This document shows, one piece after another, positions 5,932 through 12,462 of a DNA stretch of 22,702 nucleotides. Under the pieces are notes generated by a model. That model had not been told where the DNA came from, made no database searches, and saw nothing but the letters and a program-made list of their open reading frames with translations. The stretch comes from a virus. The stretch covers positions 1 to 22,702 of IMG/VR virus record IMGVR_UViG_3300023110_001234; one strand, written 5' to 3'. The position numbers were made by a program, and so were the translations under genes. Numbering within the stretch: position 1 is the stretch's first letter; every line of letters starts with the position of its first letter.

Positions 5932-6905
5932 TTATACCTCGCTTGTAATGGTTCAGCATATTGTGCAGCATTATCTGCAACACGTTGAAGATCCCAACGA
6001 GCACAAAACTTCATTAGTCTCATACCAACTTGTGAAATATTCTTATTTTCTGCTGAACTGATAGTATTATTTATTTCTTGTCTAATGTGCTCAGGCTGTG
6101 CGGTCAAATCACACAGTGTAACATTACGTGTATAATCATCTAACACACGATGCTCTGTACCTTCATGATCTACCCAACGTTGTAGCATCATGTTATTCCA
6201 GTTGTAGCCTTTGTTATCTTTATCGGCAAATGCTTCTAACAAACCTACTTTGTTCTTTGTGCCTTTCTTGCGCACACCAGGGTAGGCACTAAAAACATTG
6301 TCGCTAGTGTCACCACGCATACACTTCTCAAAAAGCATGTACTGGGGTTCAGGAGCAGGCTTCGGCTCTCCTGTCTTCTTATCGCACACGGGCTTGCCTT
6401 TGTCATCAAAATATCCTTCATGAGTAATAGTAGTATTACTTACCCCGTTGTACTGACGTACATTAGGAGCGATAAGTTGTGCAAAGTCGCCATCTGTACT
6501 AATAATTACATGATCATCATCTGGATGATTTTGTATCCAGCCAGCAATCAAGTCATCTGCTTCTAGCACAGGATTTTGTAATACAGTACAATTAGTCTTG
6601 TCTGTAACAAACTCTTTGAACTCATCAAAGATTTCCCAAAACACTTTATCTTCTTCTGCTTCACGTGGACTCATTGCATCGCGATGTTCTTTACGGTTGC
6701 GCTTGTACGGCTCGTAAAAGTCTTTACGCCAACTGCGTCCTTCTAAGCAGAAAACAACGTGAGACCCGTCAAAGTCTTGCCACGCTTTTTTAATACTGTT
6801 CAAGGTAATGTGCATTGCCATGCCAACCTTAGTATCAATGTCGCCACGTACAACGTGTCGAGCACGGAAAAATGTGTTAGCAGTGTCAATTAGGATATAA
6901 GTCAT
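5928..6905 (-). CDS. rnh: 5'-3' exonuclease / T4 RNase H-like flap nuclease
   Basis: This 325-residue protein shows the FEN-1/5' nuclease pattern. YILIDTANTFFRARH (3-17) gives the first metal-binding Asp, LEGRSWRKDFYEPYK (54-68) matches the arch-region consensus, and ADD (116-118), STDGDF (136-141) and GDTSDN (198-203) supply the acidic active site and the helix-hairpin-helix entry. Proteins of this family remove RNA primers and 5' flaps from the lagging strand. A T4 RNase H-like role fits the polymerase and clamp in the same window. It starts in an ATGA overlap with the upstream gene. T4 rnh (about 305 residues) is of similar length. Confidence 0.88.
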   Translation of the reverse strand: MTYILIDTANTFFRARHVVRGDIDTKVGMAMHITLNSIKKAWQDFDGSHVVFCLEGRSWRKDFYEPYKRNRKEHRDAMSPREAEEDKVFWEIFDEFKEFVTDKTNCTVLQNPVLEADDLIAGWIQNHPDDDHVIISTDGDFAQLIAPNVRQYNGVSNTTITHEGYFDDKGKPVCDKKTGEPKPAPEPQYMLFEKCMRGDTSDNVFSAYPGVRKKGTKNKVGLLEAFADKDNKGYNWNNMMLQRWVDHEGTEHRVLDDYTRNVTLCDLTAQPEHIRQEINNTISSAENKNISQVGMRLMKFCARWDLQRVADNAAQYAEPLQARYK

Positions 6906-7285
6906 GATACTTCACTTTTGCCTTTTTCTATTGGTACAACATTAATATAACCGGCATTTCTGTTTGTGTCAAGTCCTTCTTCTTGTAACATGTTAAAAAT
7001 AATATCTTTGAACCAACGATCGACAATTTGTTCATCTTCGTCACCTTCGCTGCCATATCCTGCCGCAAGTAATTCTTTAATAAAATAATCATTCCAATCT
7101 AGTTCAAAAAACCCGTTGCGAATGTTTTCTTCATTTACTTGCATATCTAACACGTTTACCCAAGGCTCACCACGTTTAGTAGCAGCAGCCTTAGGATCAG
7201 TTTTATCTAGTACTGCTAGTTCTTTTTCTTCTAGTTCTTTTTCTTTAGCAGCAATACCTGTTATGTTTTTTAACCATTGTTTCAT
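6902..7285 (-). CDS. Hypothetical acidic protein
   Basis: This 127-residue protein has a short amphipathic N-terminus (MKQWLKNITGIAAKEKELEE) that may be a coiled coil. A Lys-rich segment and a strongly acidic C-terminal half follow (GYGSEGDEDEQIVDRWFK). No domain is recognised. It links the SHOCT-like mini-gene upstream and the nuclease downstream through ATGA overlaps, so all three are probably co-translated. The pattern resembles conserved unannotated proteins of T4-like cyanophages. Confidence 0.75.
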   Translation of the reverse strand: MKQWLKNITGIAAKEKELEEKELAVLDKTDPKAAATKRGEPWVNVLDMQVNEENIRNGFFELDWNDYFIKELLAAGYGSEGDEDEQIVDRWFKDIIFNMLQEEGLDTNRNAGYINVVPIEKGKSEVS

Positions 7286-7368
7286 AATTGCTTCCTTATC
7301 TTTTCGTATTGCTCTTCGGTGTGTATGCCTTTGTTGTACTTGGCAACTTCTTTAAGTTCCCCAGGCAT
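7282..7368 (-). CDS. Very short SHOCT-like ORF
   Basis: A 28-residue frame fills the gap between queE and the 127-residue gene. It reads MPGELKEVAKYNKGIHTEEQ followed by YEKIRKQL. The spacing L-x-(4-7)-KG-I-x-TEEQYEK-x-KQL matches the SHOCT (short C-terminal) motif, normally a tail of larger proteins, here almost alone. The ATG overlaps the last codons of queE and the TGA overlaps the next ATG. Both overlaps fit the local style of translational coupling. Its length makes it uncertain, but without it there would be a 66 nt gap in an otherwise gapless stretch. Confidence 0.5.
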   Translation of the reverse strand: MPGELKEVAKYNKGIHTEEQYEKIRKQL

Positions 7369-8248
7369 TTCCGAATAAGCTGATGTGTAGTCTAGGGGAG
7401 AACCTCCAGCCTCGTTCCATACAGAGGTTCGCCACCTCTTGTACGTTGAGAGTGTATTCTTCCGACCTACCCCCAAGCGGCATGAGATATACAGGAACGT
7501 CCACACCTGCTTCGCGATAGGCATCAACTGCTCTACCGACTTCATCAACATCGTCTTGATCAGCAACAACAAACTTAAAGTACATATCAGCGCCATCCAC
7601 GCAGGAATACTCACTAGCAACATCAGGCTTGATAGCATCACTCCAAGACTCGCCTGAAACGGAGAGTTTTGGGGAACACGAAAAAGTAACTTTAATTCTG
7701 TCATTGTTGTTGAGATAATTGTAGAAGTCGTTGTGTAACTGTTGTGTAGTGTTTGTTTCAATTGTAACATTCTTTAAGTCCTGCATACCTGGGTGTTCAA
7801 ACAGATCGACATACAACCGTTGCCAAGCAAGTAGTGGCTCGCCGCCTGTAAGTATTAAGTGTACATCCTGTCCATTATCCATAGTCCATTTGCCTTCTGG
7901 CAACAAACTAAGCAAGTGTTCTACAACTTCGTCAACTGTTGCAAGTTTATTAAAGTCTTTAAACTCTGGATAGATACTTGCGTATGTATCACATCCTGTA
8001 TGTACAATAGGCAAGTCTTCAAACTTTTCTGTTTTTTCTACAATACCATCATCTAATAATGCTTTTACTTCTGCATTGTAACGATTGCCTTCTGCATGTT
8101 GTTTCCAGCGATCACCTACACTTTTATCAACACCAAAGTTCATACAACGAAAGTTACAACCGAATGTACGTAGAAATACACTTGGTACTCCTACGTATTT
8201 ACCCTCGCCTTGTACACTATAAAATGCTTCGCTATATCTAAGTTTCAT
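7352..8248 (-). CDS. queE: 7-carboxy-7-deazaguanine synthase, radical SAM, with split cysteine motif
   Basis: QueE converts carboxy-tetrahydropterin to 7-carboxy-7-deazaguanine, a ring contraction in the queuosine/7-deazaguanine pathway. This 298-residue protein has FYSVQGEGKYVGVPSVFLR (9-27), typical of QueE, then GCNFRC (30-35), TGGEPLL (134-140) and a closing PRLHISLFGN segment. The canonical CxxxCxxC is altered: C31 and C35 are in place but the third position is Phe. A Cys in the QueE-like context GCDTYA follows at 86, after about 50 extra residues. This suggests an insertion within the cluster loop, with C86 as third ligand. It overlaps the AbrB-like gene by 11 nt. It probably acts with FolE, the QueD-like protein and the DpdA-like enzyme. 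Confidence 0.85.
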   Translation of the reverse strand: MKLRYSEAFYSVQGEGKYVGVPSVFLRTFGCNFRCMNFGVDKSVGDRWKQHAEGNRYNAEVKALLDDGIVEKTEKFEDLPIVHTGCDTYASIYPEFKDFNKLATVDEVVEHLLSLLPEGKWTMDNGQDVHLILTGGEPLLAWQRLYVDLFEHPGMQDLKNVTIETNTTQQLHNDFYNYLNNNDRIKVTFSCSPKLSVSGESWSDAIKPDVASEYSCVDGADMYFKFVVADQDDVDEVGRAVDAYREAGVDVPVYLMPLGGRSEEYTLNVQEVANLCMERGWRFSPRLHISLFGNAWGT

Positions 8249-8444
8249 CTTCTTCTTTCTTTTTTATCTGCCATGCACCAGGAGTTATTTCTTCCCATAT
8301 TAGTGTATCGCCATCATCCCAACCAACTTGGTTGAGCATTTCTGGAGGCAGTTCAATATATAGTTCTTTGTCTTTACCGTTTTCTTGTACAGTAACGACC
8401 CAATTATTATCACTTAGTTTACGGTATGGTTCTTTAGTTGTCAA
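8238..8444 (-). CDS. AbrB/SpoVT-like small protein, TTG start
   Basis: This 68-residue protein carries LYIELPPEMLNQVGWDDGDT (about 28-47), the pattern of swapped-hairpin AbrB/SpoVT DNA-binding domains: a strand, PxEhL, a Gly turn and a GD-x-L strand. Such proteins are dimeric DNA-binding regulators or antitoxin-like. No in-frame ATG lies before residue 36. The frame is closed by TAG upstream, so the start is the TTG at 8444, 6 nt after a strong GAGGAAG site. It overlaps the upstream gene by 11 nt and queE by 11 nt. No toxin partner is visible beside it. Confidence 0.7.
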   Translation of the reverse strand: MTTKEPYRKLSDNNWVVTVQENGKDKELYIELPPEMLNQVGWDDGDTLIWEEITPGAWQIKKKEEDET

Positions 8445-9162
8445 CTGTTTCTTCCTCTAAATGTTCATCGTAGTATGACCATAGTTCTTCCCATTCGTCG
8501 CTGTCATCTTCTAAATGAGGATCTTCCCAACGCTTGTTAAACCATGCTACTTGTGCATAATAACCTTTGCCACGACTGTCTACAAAGTCATAGTCTTGTT
8601 CATATTCTTCTTTTTTGTACCATAGACGTTCTATCATTTCGCCGTGGTCTGTTTCTACACTAGCAACAGCAACTTGTTTAGGATCAAATTCTTCGCCATC
8701 TTCTAGTTCAATAATCCAGCCGCCAAACTCGCCCTTTTCTGCACTATAAAACATCAGCACAGGAACACTGTTATCTTCCTCTTCTTCGTCTTGAGGTTCA
8801 TCTTGCGTATAGCATTCACGTGAGTAAAGTTGATATGGATCAAAGTCAACATGTTTGTCCCAATCAATTTCGTTATCTTCGTCAAGTTCAAACGCCATTA
8901 ATTCAAGTCCGTTACTAGCTGTTTGGTGATGAATGTCATCAATTTCATACCAACTGTTATAGTATTCCATATCTTCTAAAATGTCAGGACTGTCTGGATC
9001 AATACCTTCGTCGTCGTCTTGCCAATCTTCTAGTGCCTGAAGATGTTCGATAAGTTCATTTTCATCACGTCCTTGCCAGTATGTAACAAACTCAGGTGTT
9101 ATTGTACCAATTGTCATTTCACCGCCGTAGTTGCTACCACGAATATAAATCTTTTTAGTCAT
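8434..9162 (-). CDS. Highly acidic hypothetical protein
   Basis: This 242-residue protein is extremely acidic, with runs such as DEPQDEEEEDNS, and rich in Trp and Tyr (WEELWSYYDEHLEEE at the end). It begins with a short beta region (MTKKIYIRGSNYGGEMTIGT). I chose the ATG at 9162, which overlaps the stop of the upstream gene by 8 nt; an upstream in-frame start would run through that gene. Extreme acidity is a feature of DNA-mimic anti-restriction proteins, but charge alone does not show that. No known family is recognised, although similar acidic proteins occur in marine myophages. Confidence 0.75.
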   Translation of the reverse strand: MTKKIYIRGSNYGGEMTIGTITPEFVTYWQGRDENELIEHLQALEDWQDDDEGIDPDSPDILEDMEYYNSWYEIDDIHHQTASNGLELMAFELDEDNEIDWDKHVDFDPYQLYSRECYTQDEPQDEEEEDNSVPVLMFYSAEKGEFGGWIIELEDGEEFDPKQVAVASVETDHGEMIERLWYKKEEYEQDYDFVDSRGKGYYAQVAWFNKRWEDPHLEDDSDEWEELWSYYDEHLEEETVDN

Positions 9163-9406
9163 TGTCTTGTTCCTTTTCCCACTGAAGGTCTTCCCATTCA
9201 TTAAACAAGTTACTGAACCCAATTTGCATAGGGCTGTATTCATTATGTTCATCACTGAATGATCTTACTTCATCAATTTGTTCTTCAGTAAGGTCTTCGA
9301 TTTCATCTACATCATAATAGTCTCTAACATATTCATAAACAGCGTCTGTAACATCACGCTCTATGTTATCTTCCCATTTATGAATTCTATTCCATTCAAA
9401 ACTCAT
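9155..9406 (-). CDS. Small acidic hypothetical protein
   Basis: This 83-residue acidic protein is rich in Asp, Glu, Tyr and Trp. It begins MSFEWNRIHKWEDNIERDVT and contains a likely helix followed by DVDEIEDLTEEQIDEVRSF. No domain is recognised. It shares composition with the following 242-residue gene (both strongly acidic and aromatic), so the two may work together or be of related origin. It starts in an ATGA overlap with the 56-residue ORF and overlaps the next start by 8 nt. Confidence 0.75.
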   Translation of the reverse strand: MSFEWNRIHKWEDNIERDVTDAVYEYVRDYYDVDEIEDLTEEQIDEVRSFSDEHNEYSPMQIGFSNLFNEWEDLQWEKEQDND

Positions 9407-9573
9407 TTTGTGCTCCTATGCTTAACACATACTGCCTGTTCACCTTCAGTAAATGTTGCTTCAAGAACTGCACGTTCAATTGCACACTTATTTTCAGTTT
9501 GGTATGCATCGTAGTAAGTAAGTCGAACTTCGTCACTACCATAAATTGTACTCAATACTACTAATATCCACAT
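9403..9573 (-). CDS. Small 56-residue protein with hydrophobic N-terminus
   Basis: A 56-codon frame fills the gap between the phosphoribosyltransferase and the acidic gene. It opens MWILVVLSTIYGSDEV: ten hydrophobic residues without a basic start, so it is a weak signal or membrane-anchor candidate. Two Cys residues (30 and 49) could form a disulphide if exported. Its ATG shares the A of the upstream TAA (TAATG), and its TGA overlaps the next ATG (ATGA). This tight coupling at both ends is the main support. Function is unknown. Confidence 0.65.
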   Translation of the reverse strand: MWILVVLSTIYGSDEVRLTYYDAYQTENKCAIERAVLEATFTEGEQAVCVKHRSTK

Positions 9574-10127
9574 TACTTGTCATACTCCCAAGGAAAAACA
9601 ATCCACGGATCACCATCGCTTGTGTCCACTGTTTTCCAGTTATAATTTACACCGTCAAACTCGGTGTGTGTTTTTTCAAACATTGTAGCAAAGCGAACAT
9701 TTTGACCCCATACAGTGTCCCAATTTGGATGATCAGGCAAGCAACCGCTTTGCCAATCTTGTTTGATCCAATTAAAAGTAGCACCTGTGTCGTTGATATC
9801 ATCTACAATCAGTATTTTCTTTTTCTCTGCAGAATCACTAGTTGCTTTACCAAACACATCGTCTCGGTCAGGCTCATATACATAACCAAATGCATCTTCT
9901 GCCATCCAACAATTGCTTTCTGGACCTATATCTCCGCCATCACGTAAACATACATCCAGTGTATACATGCGTACATTTGTTAAGTGACTAATGCGTAAAG
10001 CTAGCGGCAAGCCTCCTCTATTAATGCCTACAATATAATCTGGCTGCCAGTTATCTTTGTACATCTGTAATACAATATCTAAGGCGGTATCGTGTAAATC
10101 GTTGTATGTATAATATTGTTTATTCAT
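9573..10127 (-). CDS. Purine-type phosphoribosyltransferase
   Basis: This 184-residue type I phosphoribosyltransferase shows YIVGINRGGLPLALRIS (31-47) and the PRPP-binding loop ILIVDDINDTGAT (105-117). The C-terminal WIVFPWEY is typical of xanthine-guanine or hypoxanthine phosphoribosyltransferase-like proteins. Such enzymes join a free base to PRPP to make a nucleoside monophosphate. The permease for purine bases lies two genes upstream, so a salvage step to GMP/XMP/IMP is the natural reading. The acceptor base cannot be told from sequence. It overlaps the upstream gene by ATGA and the downstream small ORF by TAATG. Confidence 0.85.
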   Translation of the reverse strand: MNKQYYTYNDLHDTALDIVLQMYKDNWQPDYIVGINRGGLPLALRISHLTNVRMYTLDVCLRDGGDIGPESNCWMAEDAFGYVYEPDRDDVFGKATSDSAEKKKILIVDDINDTGATFNWIKQDWQSGCLPDHPNWDTVWGQNVRFATMFEKTHTEFDGVNYNWKTVDTSDGDPWIVFPWEYDK

Positions 10128-10399
10128 TTCATACTTTCTATTGCTAACTTTGCACTAAGCATAACATCATGATTGACAAATGTCAATACTAAACTTGGTT
10201 GATATATTGGTGATTCAGTAGAATATTCAAACGATTTCCAGTTAAAATCTTTTCCATATTCTAATCCATGTTGACCCAATACATTTGAAACTTTTGCTAG
10301 TGCATCAACTGGTGTGTATCCTGCGTTTAGGGCGCCGCCCTCTCCAGGTAGATGATTGGGTCTTTTGCTAAATTTTTTTACTTGTAAAGTAAGTTCCAT
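10124..10399 (-). CDS. Hypothetical protein between permease and phosphoribosyltransferase
   Basis: This is a 91-residue protein starting MELTLQVKKFSKRPNHLPG. The ATG at 10399 follows TTAAGGAAACAC; longer versions would run through the hairpin upstream and are unlikely. The sequence is mixed helix and strand, with a conserved-looking EGGALNAGYTPVDALAKVS segment. No family is recognised. Its ATGA overlap with the phosphoribosyltransferase suggests a shared role or at least shared translation. Confidence 0.7.
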   Translation of the reverse strand: MELTLQVKKFSKRPNHLPGEGGALNAGYTPVDALAKVSNVLGQHGLEYGKDFNWKSFEYSTESPIYQPSLVLTFVNHDVMLSAKLAIESMK

Positions 10400-10418
10400 G
10401 TGTTTCCTTAAATAGAAT

Positions 10419-10440
10419 TGCCGGCCCCGAAAGGCCGGCA
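10419..10440 (-). terminator. GC-rich hairpin just after the permease gene
   Basis: TGCCGGCC and GGCCGGCA form a perfect 8 bp stem around a 6 nt loop, 6 nt after the permease stop. It is by far the most GC-rich spot nearby. On the minus strand it is followed by AATTCTATTTAA, a poor U-tract, so it may attenuate or protect the 3' end of the permease message rather than stop all transcription. Confidence 0.6.
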
Positions 10441-10446
10441 TTTAAT

Positions 10447-11739
10447 TTAAACAGCGATAAAATAAATTACGCTAATTGCTGCAATAGCAAGGCTACCTTT
10501 GTTCAAGTCATCCATACGTCCACTTGCTGCTTTAATTACTGCATAAGCAATAAAACCAATAGCAATGCCGTGTGCAATGCTGAACGTTAGTGGCATTAGT
10601 ACTGCCGCCAATACTGCTGGAGCATACTCAGTCACATCATCCCAGTCAATGTCTGCAATGTTGCGTAAGAAGTATGTAGCAATAAAGATAAGTGCTGGCG
10701 CTGTAGCATAAGCAGGAATGCTTTGTGCTAGTGGTGCCAGGAATAAACAAGCACCAAACAAGATAGCAACAACAACTGCAGTGAGTCCTGTTTTACCACC
10801 TTCTTTAATACCTGCTCCACTTTCAATATATGAAGTGGTGTTTGATGTACCTGCTAGTGCACCAACGCTTGTAGCAACTGAATCTGCTAATAGTGCACGA
10901 TCAATTTGCTCTACTTCACCATTATCGTTAACTTTTCCTGTTAAGTTAGCAACACTTGTTAGTGTGCCTGCTGTATCAAAAAAGTCAACAAACAAGAATG
11001 CAAACGCAGTACCAATAAATCCTGCTGTTAGTAACATGCTAAAGTCTAAACTAAATGCATGTTCAGGACTTGGAATCGCACCTGCAAGCCCGTCTAGACT
11101 TGCTAATCCAGTTACCCAAGCAATTACAGACACTGCAAGGATACCAATAATAATAGCACCTGGTACTTTTCGTTTGTCCAGAATTGCCATAATAGCAAAA
11201 CCTAAACCAGTTAAAATTACCGGCCAACTTGTGACATCTCCAAGACCTACAAGTGTTGCTGGATTATCAACTACCACACCCGCATTTTTTAAACCAATAA
11301 TAGCAAGAAACAGGCCAATACCTGCGCCGACACCAAGTTTCATACTTCGTGGAATGCTATTAATGATATATTTACGTGCTGGCGTTACACTTAGTGCAAT
11401 GAACACTAGGCCTGCTACAAACACAGCCGCTAGTGCTTGCTGATATGTATATCCCATACCAAAGATAACACCAAATGTAAAGAACGCATTAAGTCCCATA
11501 CCTGGTGCAAGTGCTACTGGCCAATTGGCCCATAGCCCCATAATCAATGTACCTACAACTGCAGCTAAAATAGTTGCAGTAAATACAGCACCAAATGCCA
11601 TGCCACTACCTTCAGTTGAAAGAATAGCTGGATTTACTACTGTGATGTAAGCCATTGTAAGGAAAGTTGCCAAACCGGCCATAACTTCTGTACGAACATT
11701 AGTTCCGGCGGCAGACAACCCAAAAAGTTTTTCTAACAT
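10447..11739 (-). CDS. NCS2-family purine permease (AzgA/PbuG-like)
   Basis: This 430-residue integral membrane protein has about a dozen hydrophobic stretches. AzgA-type hallmarks are RTEVMAGLATFLTMAYI (16-32), ALAPGMGLNAFF (76-87), FVDFFDTAGTL (250-260) and GTSNTTSYIES (297-307). Family members carry adenine, guanine or hypoxanthine across the inner membrane with protons. It appears full length (bacterial members are about 430-450 residues) and has a strong AGGGAGAAAC ribosome site. It sits between folE and the phosphoribosyltransferase, which suggests supply of purine bases for guanine-derived compounds. A complete nutrient permease in a phage is unusual and probably acquired from a bacterium. 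The substrate is inferred from family only. Confidence 0.92.
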   Translation of the reverse strand: MLEKLFGLSAAGTNVRTEVMAGLATFLTMAYITVVNPAILSTEGSGMAFGAVFTATILAAVVGTLIMGLWANWPVALAPGMGLNAFFTFGVIFGMGYTYQQALAAVFVAGLVFIALSVTPARKYIINSIPRSMKLGVGAGIGLFLAIIGLKNAGVVVDNPATLVGLGDVTSWPVILTGLGFAIMAILDKRKVPGAIIIGILAVSVIAWVTGLASLDGLAGAIPSPEHAFSLDFSMLLTAGFIGTAFAFLFVDFFDTAGTLTSVANLTGKVNDNGEVEQIDRALLADSVATSVGALAGTSNTTSYIESGAGIKEGGKTGLTAVVVAILFGACLFLAPLAQSIPAYATAPALIFIATYFLRNIADIDWDDVTEYAPAVLAAVLMPLTFSIAHGIAIGFIAYAVIKAASGRMDDLNKGSLAIAAISVIYFIAV

Positions 11740-11759
11740 ATGTTTCTCCCTATGTTATT

Positions 11760-12449
11760 TTATCTAGGTGCGAATTCTTGTTGTAATTTAATATTGTCAA
11801 AGAATTCTTTTTTACAGCCTGGATCAGTATGAAAACTACCTTCCAGTACAGTAGTTTGTGTAAGACTACTGTGTGCCATAATACCTCTATTCTCACAACA
11901 ACCATGTGTTGCTTGAATATAAACAGCAACATTTTTACTTCCTGTTGCTGCCATAATCTCACGAGCAATATCATTTGCAAGTTCTTCTTGCAATGTGCCA
12001 CGTCTTGCACACCATTGTGCTATGCGTGTATACTTTGATAGCCCGATAAGTTTTTCAGCTGCAATGATGCCAATATAAGCAACACCATTTACAGGCTGAT
12101 GATGGTGCGAACACACACTGCGTAGTTCGCTTCGTACAACAAGCATACCCTTGTAACGGTCTTCACTGTCATTTGGAAATGCTGTTGCATTAGGACGAGC
12201 GTCATAACGCCCAGCCATAATTTCGTTTACATACATTTTTGCCAAACGTCTGCCTGTGTCCATGCTGTTTGGGTCTGTATGTCTGTCAATTACAAGACTG
12301 TCAATAACAGCCTCGAATTTAGGTGTAAGCTCTTCAATAAGGCCTTCTTTGTCGCCTTTTTGCATTACTTCACTGATGTTATCACCAGCCCAGTAACGTA
12401 TACCCGCATCTTGTAAGCGGGCTTTTAGAATTTCGGAAGTATTTCTCAT
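11760..12449 (-). CDS. folE: GTP cyclohydrolase I
   Basis: FolE opens GTP to dihydroneopterin triphosphate, the first step of both folate and 7-deazaguanine synthesis. The 229-residue protein carries MDTGRRLAKMYVNEIM (63-78), RSVCSHHHQPVNG (110-122), GLSKYTRIAQWCARR (136-150) and THGCCENRGIMAHSS (181-195). C113 and C184 with the CSHH histidines match the zinc site. Length equals that of E. coli FolE (222). It lies 20 nt before the permease and 13 nt after the glycosyltransferase. With queE, the QueD-like protein and the DpdA-like gene in the window, deazaguanine synthesis is more likely than folate. Confidence 0.95.
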   Translation of the reverse strand: MRNTSEILKARLQDAGIRYWAGDNISEVMQKGDKEGLIEELTPKFEAVIDSLVIDRHTDPNSMDTGRRLAKMYVNEIMAGRYDARPNATAFPNDSEDRYKGMLVVRSELRSVCSHHHQPVNGVAYIGIIAAEKLIGLSKYTRIAQWCARRGTLQEELANDIAREIMAATGSKNVAVYIQATHGCCENRGIMAHSSLTQTTVLEGSFHTDPGCKKEFFDNIKLQQEFAPR

Positions 12450-12462
12450 GCACTAAGTTCCT

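Noticed and set aside
7282-7770. Minus-strand 162-codon frame overlapping queE
   Set aside because: Most of it is queE read in another frame. Only its last 28 codons, outside queE except for the start, have support as a mini-gene.
8414-8444. TTGACA with TAAACT 17 nt downstream, a possible promoter before queE
   Set aside because: The -10 box matches only four of six positions and the site is inside overlapping genes, so I did not list it as a feature.
10718-11443. Long plus-strand open frame of 241 codons
   Set aside because: It is antisense to the permease, whose motifs are intact over the full length. Its Ser/Pro/Thr-rich translation is typical of a shadow frame.
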